DNA of 5,611 nucleotides. It comes from Pseudomonadota bacterium (lineage in GTDB: Bacteria > Pseudomonadota > Gammaproteobacteria > Pseudomonadales > Azotimanducaceae). The stretch's first letter is position 1, and each line of letters starts with the position of its first letter. This document shows positions 1-5,611 of this stretch, in pieces. Below the pieces are notes generated by a model that saw only the letters and a list, made by a program, of their open reading frames with translations, was not told the DNA's origin and made no database searches. The stretch is taken from assembly GCA_027621895.1 (NCBI GenBank), contig JAQCAK010000150.1, positions 1 to 5,611 of the forward strand, in the 5' to 3' direction. A program made the position numbers and the translations under genes.

Positions 1-228
1 TGCCAGCGCGCCGCCATACAGCCCGAAGGTCAGCGCGCCGACACCGCGACTGGCGCCGATCAGCGCCACCAGTATCAGCCAGATGTCCCGGGGTGCGTTT
101 TCCTGGACCCACAGGATCTGGGTCAGGAACTGCATGGGGCCCAGCATCTGGCCCAGGGCGAAGCCGATAAACAGCAGCCGAAAGTCCCGGTTACGCAGCG
201 GCGCCAGCACCGTGGCCCGGGTGCTCAT
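1..228 (-). CDS. MFS transporter, N-terminal fragment (3' end outside window)
   Basis: The first 76 codons are present, open to the left edge. The N-terminus contains LRNRDFRLLFIGFALGQ, typical of the start of major facilitator proteins of the drug/siderophore-exporter type (DHA3 and EntS-like): a short cytoplasmic leader with the conserved RNRDFRLL, then a hydrophobic helix at about residues 18-41, a short polar loop (QENAPRDI), and a second helix from about 49. The fragment ends at GLYGGALA, just where the family's cytoplasmic loop motif A (G-x-x-x-D-R) would begin, so that diagnostic motif cannot be seen. It would be an inner-membrane secondary transporter, probably proton-coupled efflux, with unknown substrate. 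The gene follows the acetyltransferase by 33 bases in the same direction, so the two may be co-transcribed. Other hydrophobic families are possible but less likely. Confidence 0.8.
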   Translation of the reverse strand, partial: MSTRATVLAPLRNRDFRLLFIGFALGQMLGPMQFLTQILWVQENAPRDIWLILVALIGASRGVGALTFGLYGGALA

Positions 229-236
229 GTGTCAGC

Positions 237-242
237 CCTTCC
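237..242 (-). promoter_or_regulatory. strong ribosome binding site for the MFS gene
   Basis: On the minus strand GGAAGG lies eight bases upstream of the ATG at 228. It is the best Shine-Dalgarno sequence in the window and decides this start. The starts of hflD, purB and roxA have poor ones, as expected if they rely on coupling, whereas the MFS gene appears to be initiated independently. Confidence 0.75.
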
Positions 243-261
243 GTGGATCTGTGTCTGCAAG

Positions 262-1716
262 TCAGATCCTCAGCTGTCTGAGGTTGGGGTCCAGCAGACC
301 GGACTCCCAGCTCGCGGTGAACTGGCGGTTCAGGCGGTTGCTTTCAGTAATGTCATGGAAGCAGGCATAGCCTTCATAGTTGTCGACTTCCTGGCGGTAG
401 ATCAGGCCTTCACCGTCGACGATCACGTATTCGTGGTTCTGCTGGCGCATTTCCGGGTCGACGATCTTGATGCCGATGGAAGAGGGCAGCCTGCGGGATA
501 TATTCAGCAGTGCGTGGCCGTTTTTGAAGACCCGGTGCGGGTCAAAGATGAGAATCTCAACACGGGTGTAGCGATTACGCCGGGCGAGGTTGGAGCAGAT
601 ATCCCGCAGCTCCGTGCGATCAAACAGTTCATGGGCCAGGTAAGGCGAGTAGATGCGGATGTACTGCCGCGCCTGGCGGGCCATTTCCATGATCACATTG
701 GCGAAGTCCGATTCGCTGCGCAGCAGGATCATCTGCCGATCCACGCCCAGCTGGTAGGTGACATCGCCATCGAGGCTGGCGCCCTGCAGTTCCCGCCGTT
801 CCACGTCGCGGTCCTCGGGTTCCAGTGCCAGGTGCCAGCCGTCTGCGGTCTGCTCGAAACCCCGTGCCTGCAGCAGCTCGCCGTTGCCGGATTCCGCGGT
901 GGCAGTCAGGTCTGTCAGCGCAAACCGGCGGCCGCGCTGGATGGCGAGTTCCAGCAGGGTTGCCCCGATGCCCGTACCCCGAAAATTATCCTGCACCGCC
1001 AGCCTTGAGATATGACCATCGCCAGTCATCCGGATCGTGCCGATCACATGGCTATCATCATTCTCGGCAATCCAGTGGATGGCCTTGTCGTCGGTCTCAT
1101 CCTCAAGCTGAAAGTCCGGCAGCTTGAGTTCATTGACGAACACCCGGCGTCGCAGTTGCCGGATGGGGCGATGGTGTTCGCTCCACAGCACTTCTGCTGT
1201 GTCAAAAGGCTTTACGCTCATCTCGAATTCGGGTTTGACGGCGGTGCGACGCTGGATGTTGTCGACGGGTGGGGACAGCGACCGGGTCATGGTGAGATGG
1301 GGTATCCCGGCCTCCAGGTATTCGTCGCCCTGTGGCGCGAAGCCCGCTTTCTCGTAGAAATTCACGGCATGGGACTGGGCGTGAAGCAGGGCCTCAGTCA
1401 TACCCAGGTGCCTGGCTTTTTCCACAGCGGCTTCCAGGATCGCCGCGCCGACGCCATGACCACGCCAGTCTTCCAGTACCGCCATCCGGCCGATCTGTCC
1501 CTCGGGCATCAGCCGACCGGTACCGATCGGTTTGTCGTCCACGTCGGTGGCCAGCCAGTGCCAGCATTCCTCGTCCCGGCCATCCCATTCGATGTCCCGG
1601 GGCACGCCCTGTTCCAGGATGAACACCTGGCGGCGGATGCGCTGCAGGGCTTCGCGGTCTGCTGTCCAGTCTGCCTCCCGAAGGTTGAACTGGCGGATTT
1701 CGAGTGACTCACTCAT
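262..1716 (-). CDS. Tandem GNAT acetyltransferase with PLD-like C-terminal domain
   Basis: The predicted 484 residues form three modules. Residues about 6-145 are an ElaA/YjcF-like GNAT acetyltransferase: RRQVFILEQ, the acetyl-CoA loop RGHGVGA (85-91), HAQSHAVNFYEKAGF with Tyr121 in the usual general-acid position, and the ElaA-like EAGIPHL. Residues about 166-299 are a second, related GNAT: LRRRVFVNE and RGTGIGA (246-252), but Leu282 replaces the Tyr and the EAGIPH motif is absent. Residues about 320-484 resemble a phospholipase D half-domain (IRIYSPYLAH, VEILIFDPHR, HEYVIVDGEGLIYR, ending ESGLLDPNLRQLRI); the HKD lysine is replaced, so nuclease or lipase activity is doubtful. From memory, Pfam lists a similar PLD-like C-terminal domain as DUF7931. 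I chose ATG 1716, with a weak CAGG six bases upstream; TTG 1743 is less likely. Substrate unknown: small amine, tRNA or protein are all open. It lies 54 bases after roxA and 33 before the MFS gene. Confidence 0.85.
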   Translation of the reverse strand: MSESLEIRQFNLREADWTADREALQRIRRQVFILEQGVPRDIEWDGRDEECWHWLATDVDDKPIGTGRLMPEGQIGRMAVLEDWRGHGVGAAILEAAVEKARHLGMTEALLHAQSHAVNFYEKAGFAPQGDEYLEAGIPHLTMTRSLSPPVDNIQRRTAVKPEFEMSVKPFDTAEVLWSEHHRPIRQLRRRVFVNELKLPDFQLEDETDDKAIHWIAENDDSHVIGTIRMTGDGHISRLAVQDNFRGTGIGATLLELAIQRGRRFALTDLTATAESGNGELLQARGFEQTADGWHLALEPEDRDVERRELQGASLDGDVTYQLGVDRQMILLRSESDFANVIMEMARQARQYIRIYSPYLAHELFDRTELRDICSNLARRNRYTRVEILIFDPHRVFKNGHALLNISRRLPSSIGIKIVDPEMRQQNHEYVIVDGEGLIYRQEVDNYEGYACFHDITESNRLNRQFTASWESGLLDPNLRQLRI

Positions 1717-1770
1717 AGGATACCTGGCATCGCGGCAAGGCAATCATGGTAGTGGGCGGCCGGGGCGTGT

Positions 1771-2871
1771 TCAACCGGCATGGTCGTCTTCTGCCGTGAG
1801 CGCCCCGGTGTCCAGCAGGTCCTCGATGGCTGCCTGCAGCGCCGGCGAGAGGGTTTCAGGCAGGCCCGCAGATCCGGTTTCGCAAAGCCCGGCGATGATT
1901 TCCGTGGTGTTGGCGCCGGCCGGCAGTTCATAGCATTCGCCGTTCACGAACCACAGCAGCTGGTCCTGCAGTCGCGAGACCGTCATGCGAGTCGGCAGGG
2001 TGACCTGCACCCGGCTGTACTGGTCTGGCACAGGGCGGGTTTCCAGCAGTTCCGGGACCCGCAGGCGGGTCACGTAGGTGCCGTACCATTTCACCAGTGT
2101 CTCATCGTCCAGCACGCGGTCCAGTTCGCTGCGCAGCGCATCCGTGATGCCGGCTGGCAGTTCACCGGGCGGATGCAGCCGGGATTCCATGGGGCGCTGG
2201 ATGTCGTGTGCTTCCAGTGCAAACTCCGAGATATCCGCCAGCATCTCGCCGGTTGTGGGGTTTCGGATACCCACCGACAGGGTCAGGCTGTTGCCCTCGC
2301 AGATCCCGTGGTGTCCGACACCCGGCGGAATATACAGGACATCTCCAGGGCCCAGGTCATGGGTCCGGGTGGGCGTGAAGGTCTCCAGCAGGCGCAGGTC
2401 CCGGTCTTCCTGCAGGTCGTCCTCAGTGTGGCTACCGGCATCCAGGTGCCAGGTTTTGCGGCCCGTCAATTGCACCAGGAATACGTCGTACTTGTCGAAA
2501 TGGGCGCCACAGCTGGCACCGGTGGGACCCAGCGTCGCCATCACGTCGTCGATCTGCCACCGGGGCAGGAAACTGAATTCACGGGCGATCATCTGGTTGA
2601 CCAGGGGCAGGTGCTGTTCCAGGCACTGCACCATGAGCATGTGACCGTCGGGGACCAGGTCTGCCTCGTCACCCTCGATCTCGAAGGGGCCGTGGAAGAC
2701 CTCGAAATCCGGGTCTACCAGACGTGATTCGACCAGCTCGGAGCTGCTCAGCTCGCCAAGTATCGCTGCAGGGATGTCGTAATCCGCGGGATTGATGGCT
2801 GACTCGAAGACGCGGGGCTGTCGGTGCCAGTCCCGGTCCAGGAATTCGCCCAGGGTCTCTCCGCCGAGCAT
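1771..2871 (-). CDS. roxA: RoxA/YcfD-type cupin (JmjC-like) ribosomal protein L16 arginine hydroxylase
   Basis: The characterised homologue, E. coli RoxA (YcfD), is an Fe(II)/2-oxoglutarate oxygenase that hydroxylates an arginine of ribosomal protein L16. From the ATG at 2871 the product has 366 residues (E. coli 373). The N-terminal FLDRDWHRQP matches the family FLxxxWxxxP motif, followed by ESRLV, HGPFE and WQIDDVMATLGPTG. The metal triad is His124 and Asp126 in HFDKYDVFLVQLTGRKTW, plus His187 after LGPGDVLYIPPGVG, almost at E. coli numbering (125, 127, 187). Lys139 sits where the family carries the basic residue that binds 2-oxoglutarate. LTLSVGIRNP follows, then a helical dimerisation and winged-helix C-terminal region. 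I prefer ATG 2871, four bases after the purB stop; an in-frame TTG at 2907 would overlap purB by 32 bases. No clear Shine-Dalgarno sequence precedes either. Substrate specificity is inferred from homology. Confidence 0.92.
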   Translation of the reverse strand: MLGGETLGEFLDRDWHRQPRVFESAINPADYDIPAAILGELSSSELVESRLVDPDFEVFHGPFEIEGDEADLVPDGHMLMVQCLEQHLPLVNQMIAREFSFLPRWQIDDVMATLGPTGASCGAHFDKYDVFLVQLTGRKTWHLDAGSHTEDDLQEDRDLRLLETFTPTRTHDLGPGDVLYIPPGVGHHGICEGNSLTLSVGIRNPTTGEMLADISEFALEAHDIQRPMESRLHPPGELPAGITDALRSELDRVLDDETLVKWYGTYVTRLRVPELLETRPVPDQYSRVQVTLPTRMTVSRLQDQLLWFVNGECYELPAGANTTEIIAGLCETGSAGLPETLSPALQAAIEDLLDTGALTAEDDHAG

Positions 2872-2890
2872 CCGGCTATTGCAGGCCGGC
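2872..2890 (-). promoter_or_regulatory. small GC hairpin abutting the roxA start codon
   Basis: In the mRNA, CCGGC (2889-2885) can pair with GCCGG (2876-2872) around an eight-base loop. The stem ends at the base before the roxA ATG, and its 3' arm begins at the last base of the purB TAG. A ribosome finishing purB would melt it, so it could make roxA translation depend on purB translation. The stem is only five base pairs and could be chance in GC-rich DNA. Confidence 0.2.
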
Positions 2891-4279
2891 AGCAGTGACT
2901 TCTGCAACCAGCTGTCTCGTCAGGCGTTCTGCATCACCGATGTAGCTGGCCGGTGTCATGGCCAGGATCTGGCGGTTGACGTCCTCAGGCAGCGCCAGGG
3001 CAGAGATGACGTCCGCAATGCGCTCCCTGCTCATGGATTCACCACGGGTCAGGGCTTTCAGTTTCTCGTAGGGCTCTTCTACGCCGAGTTTGCGCATGAT
3101 GGTCTGGATGGGTTCGGCCAGCACTTCCCAGCTGTCGTCCAGGTCGGCGGCCAGCCGCTCCGGGGCCAGTTCAAGCTTGCCGATCCCCTTCAGGGACGAG
3201 CGATAGGCCACCAGGCTGTAGGCCAGGCCGACGCCAATGTTGCGCAATACCGTGGAATCCGTCAGGTCACGCTGCCAGCGGGATACCGGCAGCTTTTCTG
3301 CCATGTGATGCAGGACGGCATTGGCCATGCCAAGGTTGCCCTCGGAATTCTCGAAATCAATGGGATTGACCTTGTGCGGCATGGTGGAAGAACCGGTTTC
3401 GCCCTCGACCTTGCGTTGCCGAAAGTACCCGATCGAGATATAGGCCCAGATATCCCGGTCGAAATCCAGCAGGATGGTGTTGAAGCGGCCAATGGCCTGG
3501 AAGATCTCGGCCACGTAATCATGGGGCTCGATCTGGGTGGTGTAAGGGTTCCAGTTCAGTCCCAGGCCCTCCACGAAGGCCTGTCCCAGGGCAGGCCAGT
3601 CAGCATCGGGATAGGCGCTGGCATGGGCATTGAAGTTGCCCACTGCACCGTTAATCTTGCCGAGGATGGCAACCTCCTGAATCTGCTGGTACTGGCGCAG
3701 CAGTCGCGCTGCCACGTTGGCCATCTCCTTGCCCATGGTGGTTGGTGAGGCCACCTGGCCATGGGTACGGGACAGCATCGGTTTTGCCGCGTAGCGTTCG
3801 GCCTCGGCGGTGATGGCCGTGATGACTTCTGCCATTACCGGCAGTACCTCGGCTTCCAGTCCCCGCTTGAGCATCATCCCGTAAGCCAGGTTGTTGATGT
3901 CCTCTGACGTGCAGGCGAAGTGAACAAACTCCGTGTGTGCAGCCAGGCCGTCAATCTGCGCCAGGCGCTCCTTGACGAAGTATTCCACGGCCTTGACGTC
4001 GTGATTGGTGGTAGCTTCCAGTGCTTTTACCCGGTGGGCATCGGCCTCGCTGAATTCATCGAGGATCGCATCCAGGGCTGCACTCTGGGCCCCGGTGAGT
4101 GCCGGCAGCTCGGTGATTTGTGGGTGTGCCGCCAGGAACTGGAACCAGCTGACCTCCACCAGGACCCGGTGCCGGATCAGGCCGTATTCGCTGAGCCATT
4201 CACGCAGCCCGGCCGTGTGGCGCGCATAGCGGCCATCCAGGGGATTGAGAGAAGTGAGTTCGGACAGGGTTAAAGTCAT
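2876..4279 (-). CDS. purB: Adenylosuccinate lyase PurB
   Basis: PurB catalyses two fumarate-releasing steps in purine synthesis: SAICAR to AICAR, and adenylosuccinate to AMP. It is a cytoplasmic homotetramer of the fumarase/aspartase superfamily. The predicted 467 residues compare with 456 in E. coli, and the start MTLTLSELTSLNPLDGRY matches the family's N-terminus. Visible active-site elements are TNHDVKAVEYF (residues 91-101), TSEDINN (124-130), SRTHGQ with the general-acid His at 173, and the superfamily signature GSSTMPHKVN (296-305), whose Ser297 corresponds to the catalytic-base Ser295 of the E. coli enzyme on a mobile loop. All are intact, so the enzyme should be active. The ATG at 4279 has only a weak upstream GAAG, 11 bases away. 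The gene sits between hflD and roxA with gaps of 19 and 4 bases. I see no convincing PurR-type operator upstream. Identification is very secure. Confidence 0.98.
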   Translation of the reverse strand: MTLTLSELTSLNPLDGRYARHTAGLREWLSEYGLIRHRVLVEVSWFQFLAAHPQITELPALTGAQSAALDAILDEFSEADAHRVKALEATTNHDVKAVEYFVKERLAQIDGLAAHTEFVHFACTSEDINNLAYGMMLKRGLEAEVLPVMAEVITAITAEAERYAAKPMLSRTHGQVASPTTMGKEMANVAARLLRQYQQIQEVAILGKINGAVGNFNAHASAYPDADWPALGQAFVEGLGLNWNPYTTQIEPHDYVAEIFQAIGRFNTILLDFDRDIWAYISIGYFRQRKVEGETGSSTMPHKVNPIDFENSEGNLGMANAVLHHMAEKLPVSRWQRDLTDSTVLRNIGVGLAYSLVAYRSSLKGIGKLELAPERLAADLDDSWEVLAEPIQTIMRKLGVEEPYEKLKALTRGESMSRERIADVISALALPEDVNRQILAMTPASYIGDAERLTRQLVAEVTAAGLQ

Positions 4280-4296
4280 TTCGATGAAATCTTCAT
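4276..4296 (-). other. possible six-codon leader ORF overlapping the purB start
   Basis: Two bases after the hflD TAA, an ATG at 4296 opens a six-codon frame (MKISSK) whose TGA (4278-4276) overlaps the purB ATG (4279-4277) as ATGA. It has no Shine-Dalgarno sequence of its own. If translated, by reinitiation after hflD, it would hand ribosomes directly to purB. A frame this short arises easily by chance, so this is a weak call. Confidence 0.15.
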
Positions 4297-4320
4297 AATT
4301 AATTGATTATATTTATAATA
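4279..4320 (-). promoter_or_regulatory. AT-rich patch ahead of purB with a perfect -10-like hexamer
   Basis: Within GC-rich DNA, positions 4293-4322 contain only two G or C bases. Read on the minus strand, the patch holds a perfect TATAAT (4311-4306) and an imperfect tandem 9-mer (AATATTATA, AATATAATC). A start about seven bases downstream would give a short leader of roughly 20 bases to the purB ATG. The hexamer 17 bases upstream (GAATCT) is a poor -35 and there is no extended -10 TG, so sigma-70 promoter activity is only a possibility. Part of the patch encodes the hflD C-terminus. A role in opening DNA or keeping the purB start free of mRNA structure would fit equally well. Confidence 0.35.
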
Positions 4321-4937
4321 TTCGTGGCAGATTCGAGTGATCGCAGGAGTTTTCCGCGCCCCAGCACCCACTGGCTCTTGCTGCCATCCAGCTGTCGCCA
4401 CAGGACTGCCGAGCGCAGGCCAGCCAGCAGCAGGGCGCGGATTCTGCAGGTATTGGCGCTGTTCTGCAGGAGTTTCTGCAACCCGTGGATGCGGATCCGG
4501 GGTTCCAGGGTTCCGGCCGTTTCCTCGTAGAGGCGGGACAGGCGTTCCACGACGTCCTCGCTGGAGATGGCCAGGGTGTTGATATTGATATGTTCCTGGA
4601 TGGCCTCGATGCCGGCGCCAATCTGGCGCAGCAGTTCCGGGCGTTGCTGCAGTTTACGTTCCAGCGCGATCAGCGCGAGAGCGTACTGGATGGTGTCGCC
4701 ATGCTGGCCAAAGTTCATCTCGCCGATAATCTCGTGCAGCAGGCGCAGACCGGTCCGCACCCCGTCGCCGGACCGGTACACATCCAGGGTATTTTCCGGA
4801 TTGGTCACGAAGATGCTTTCCAGGCAGCCCGTCAGGCTGTCCTCCGCAATCATGCCGCTGCGGGCAATGCCCGAAACCAGGTGGCAGGGCTGCACAATGC
4901 CCGCCAGTGCCAGTGCGCGTTCCTCGTTTCGGTTCAT
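4299..4937 (-). CDS. hflD: HflD family protein (high-frequency-lysogenisation regulator homologue)
   Basis: This predicts 212 residues, against 213 in E. coli HflD. In E. coli, HflD is a peripheral inner-membrane protein that binds phage lambda CII and lowers lysogenisation; its role in cells without lambda-like phages is unclear. Family landmarks are ALALAGIVQ with LVSGIARSG near the N-terminus, SIFVTNPENTL around residues 42-52, LALIALERKL in the middle, LEPRIRI, and the C-terminal IRALLLAGLRSAVLWRQLDG. The protein looks all-helical with no signal peptide or true membrane span. I chose the ATG at 4937 because homology begins just after it and it overlaps the mnmA TGA by four bases (ATGA), which implies translational coupling; a GTG at 5000 would add 21 arginine-rich residues from inside mnmA. 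Oddly, the last seven residues are the low-complexity NIINIIN, encoded by a very AT-rich patch that may double as a purB promoter. Confidence 0.95.
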   Translation of the reverse strand: MNRNEERALALAGIVQPCHLVSGIARSGMIAEDSLTGCLESIFVTNPENTLDVYRSGDGVRTGLRLLHEIIGEMNFGQHGDTIQYALALIALERKLQQRPELLRQIGAGIEAIQEHININTLAISSEDVVERLSRLYEETAGTLEPRIRIHGLQKLLQNSANTCRIRALLLAGLRSAVLWRQLDGSKSQWVLGRGKLLRSLESATNIINIIN

Positions 4938-5611
4938 GGGCTGGTGGTCTCTATGATGCCGCCGCCGAGGCAGATATCGCCGTCGTAGAAGCAGGCCCAC
5001 TGGCCGGGCGTGACCGCGCGCTGTGGCTTATCGAAATCCACGTGATAGCCGCTTTCCGTGGCCTGCAGGCGACAACCCTGGTCCGCCTGGCGATAGCGGG
5101 TTTTCACGTTGATCGAGGCGGGCAGTGATGGCGGGGTACCGATCCAGTGAATCTCATCTAACTGCATGCCCTGGCAAAACAGGGCGGGGTTGTCGTTACC
5201 CTGGCCGACCACCAGCCGGTTGTTTTCAAGATCCTTGGCCACCACGTACCAGGGGGCTTCATCCCGGCCTTTCAGGCCGCCAATCCGCAATCCCTGGCGC
5301 TGGCCCAGGGTATGGTACATCAGGCCGTCATGCTCGCCGATCACGGTGCCTTCAAGGTCAACGATGTCTCCCGGCTGGGCGGGAATATACTGCTGCAGGA
5401 AATCCTTGAAGCGCCGTTCGCCGATAAAGCAGATGCCGGTCGAATCCTTCTTGCCGTGGGTGGGCAGGCCGTTGTCCCTGGCAATCTGCCGGACCTGGTC
5501 TTTTTCAAGGTCCCCCAGCGGAAAGATCACCCGCTGCAGTCGCCTCTGCGATACCGACTGCAGGAAGTAGCTCTGGTCCTTGTTGGCGTCCAGGCCCTTG
5601 CACAGGCGCTT
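4934..5611 (-). CDS. mnmA: tRNA-specific 2-thiouridylase MnmA, C-terminal part (5' end outside window)
   Basis: MnmA transfers sulfur to C2 of the wobble uridine (U34) of tRNA-Lys, tRNA-Glu and tRNA-Gln in the cytoplasm, using ATP and a persulfide relay. The window holds the last 225 codons, open to the right edge; E. coli MnmA is 368 residues, so roughly the first 140-150 residues, including the PP-loop ATP site and the first catalytic Cys, are missing. Visible family signatures are GLDANKDQSYFL near fragment residue 6, KKDSTGICFIGERRF around residues 54-68, whose Cys (fragment residue 61, codon 5431-5429) matches the second catalytic Cys, then GLMYHTLGQRQGL, PWYVVAKD, VKTRYRQ and the terminal CFYDGDICLGGGII. 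The central tRNA-binding and C-terminal beta-barrel regions are complete and unbroken. The TGA stop overlaps the hflD ATG as ATGA. The GTG at 5530 is an internal Val codon, not the start. Identification is very secure. Confidence 0.97.
   Translation of the reverse strand, partial: KRLCKGLDANKDQSYFLQSVSQRRLQRVIFPLGDLEKDQVRQIARDNGLPTHGKKDSTGICFIGERRFKDFLQQYIPAQPGDIVDLEGTVIGEHDGLMYHTLGQRQGLRIGGLKGRDEAPWYVVAKDLENNRLVVGQGNDNPALFCQGMQLDEIHWIGTPPSLPASINVKTRYRQADQGCRLQATESGYHVDFDKPQRAVTPGQWACFYDGDICLGGGIIETTSP

Noticed and set aside
1717..1743. TTG start at 1743 for the acetyltransferase
   Set aside because: It would add nine residues (MPCRDARYP) without homology or a Shine-Dalgarno; the ATG at 1716 fits better.
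1717..1770. Terminator or promoter in the 54-base roxA-acetyltransferase gap
   Set aside because: No stem followed by a T-run and no convincing -10/-35 pair on the minus strand.
229..3748. Long plus-strand open frames (about 229-1008, 1012-1707, 1780-2727 and 2792-3748)
   Set aside because: Each lies antisense to a strongly recognised gene, shows no family signature, and is explained by the few stop codons expected opposite GC-rich coding DNA.
4280..4360. PurR-type operator upstream of purB
   Set aside because: No palindrome resembling the ACGCAAACGTTTGCGT consensus could be found.
4938..5000. GTG start at 5000 for hflD
   Set aside because: The extra 21 residues are arginine-rich out-of-frame mnmA sequence; family homology begins at the ATG at 4937, which makes the typical ATGA overlap.
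4934..5530. mnmA beginning at the GTG at 5530
   Set aside because: The same frame continues to the window edge with clear MnmA sequence (GLDANKDQSYFLQS), so this is an edge-truncated gene and not a short one.
1..5611. CRISPR array, tRNA/rRNA gene, insertion sequence or attachment site
   Set aside because: No regularly spaced repeats, transposase, long inverted ends or RNA-gene-like stretch; nearly all bases lie in recognised minus-strand genes and the largest gap is 54 bases.

Overview
The window reads as a stretch of gammaproteobacterial chromosome. It is GC-rich and densely coding, and every supported gene lies on the minus strand. In transcription order (high to low coordinates) they are: the C-terminal part of mnmA (tRNA 2-thiouridylase), hflD, purB (adenylosuccinate lyase), a roxA/ycfD-type cupin ribosomal-protein oxygenase, a three-domain protein with two GNAT acetyltransferase modules and a phospholipase-D-like C-terminus, and the first 76 codons of a major facilitator (MFS) transporter. 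HflD is essentially a gammaproteobacterial protein, and mnmA-hflD-purB is a conserved order in that class (it is also the E. coli order), so the class is well supported. Nothing in the window fixes the genus.

Layout: mnmA enters at the right edge and ends at 4934. hflD starts inside the mnmA stop (ATGA overlap) and ends at 4299. A short, very AT-rich patch covers the hflD 3' end and the 19-base gap to purB. purB (4279-2876) is followed after 4 bases by roxA (2871-1771), then after 54 bases by the GNAT-GNAT-PLD-like gene (1716-262), then after 33 bases by the MFS gene (228 to the left edge). I see no intrinsic terminator between any of them, so they could be read as one long transcript, perhaps with an internal promoter at the AT-rich patch ahead of purB.

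Functionally, mnmA modifies the wobble uridine of tRNAs, roxA hydroxylates ribosomal protein L16 in its characterised homologue, and purB makes AMP and a de novo purine intermediate. Two of the four recognised genes therefore tune the translation machinery. The acetyltransferase fusion is of unknown substrate and is the least understood part of the window. The MFS protein is probably an exporter, but its substrate cannot be read from the fragment.

Most of the window is ordinary, well-conserved housekeeping DNA. I do not see a new defence, mobile or secretion system. The points worth a second look are the tandem-GNAT/PLD-like fusion, the AT-rich patch with a six-codon leader ORF before purB, and the direct purB-roxA junction, which in E. 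coli is interrupted by phoPQ.
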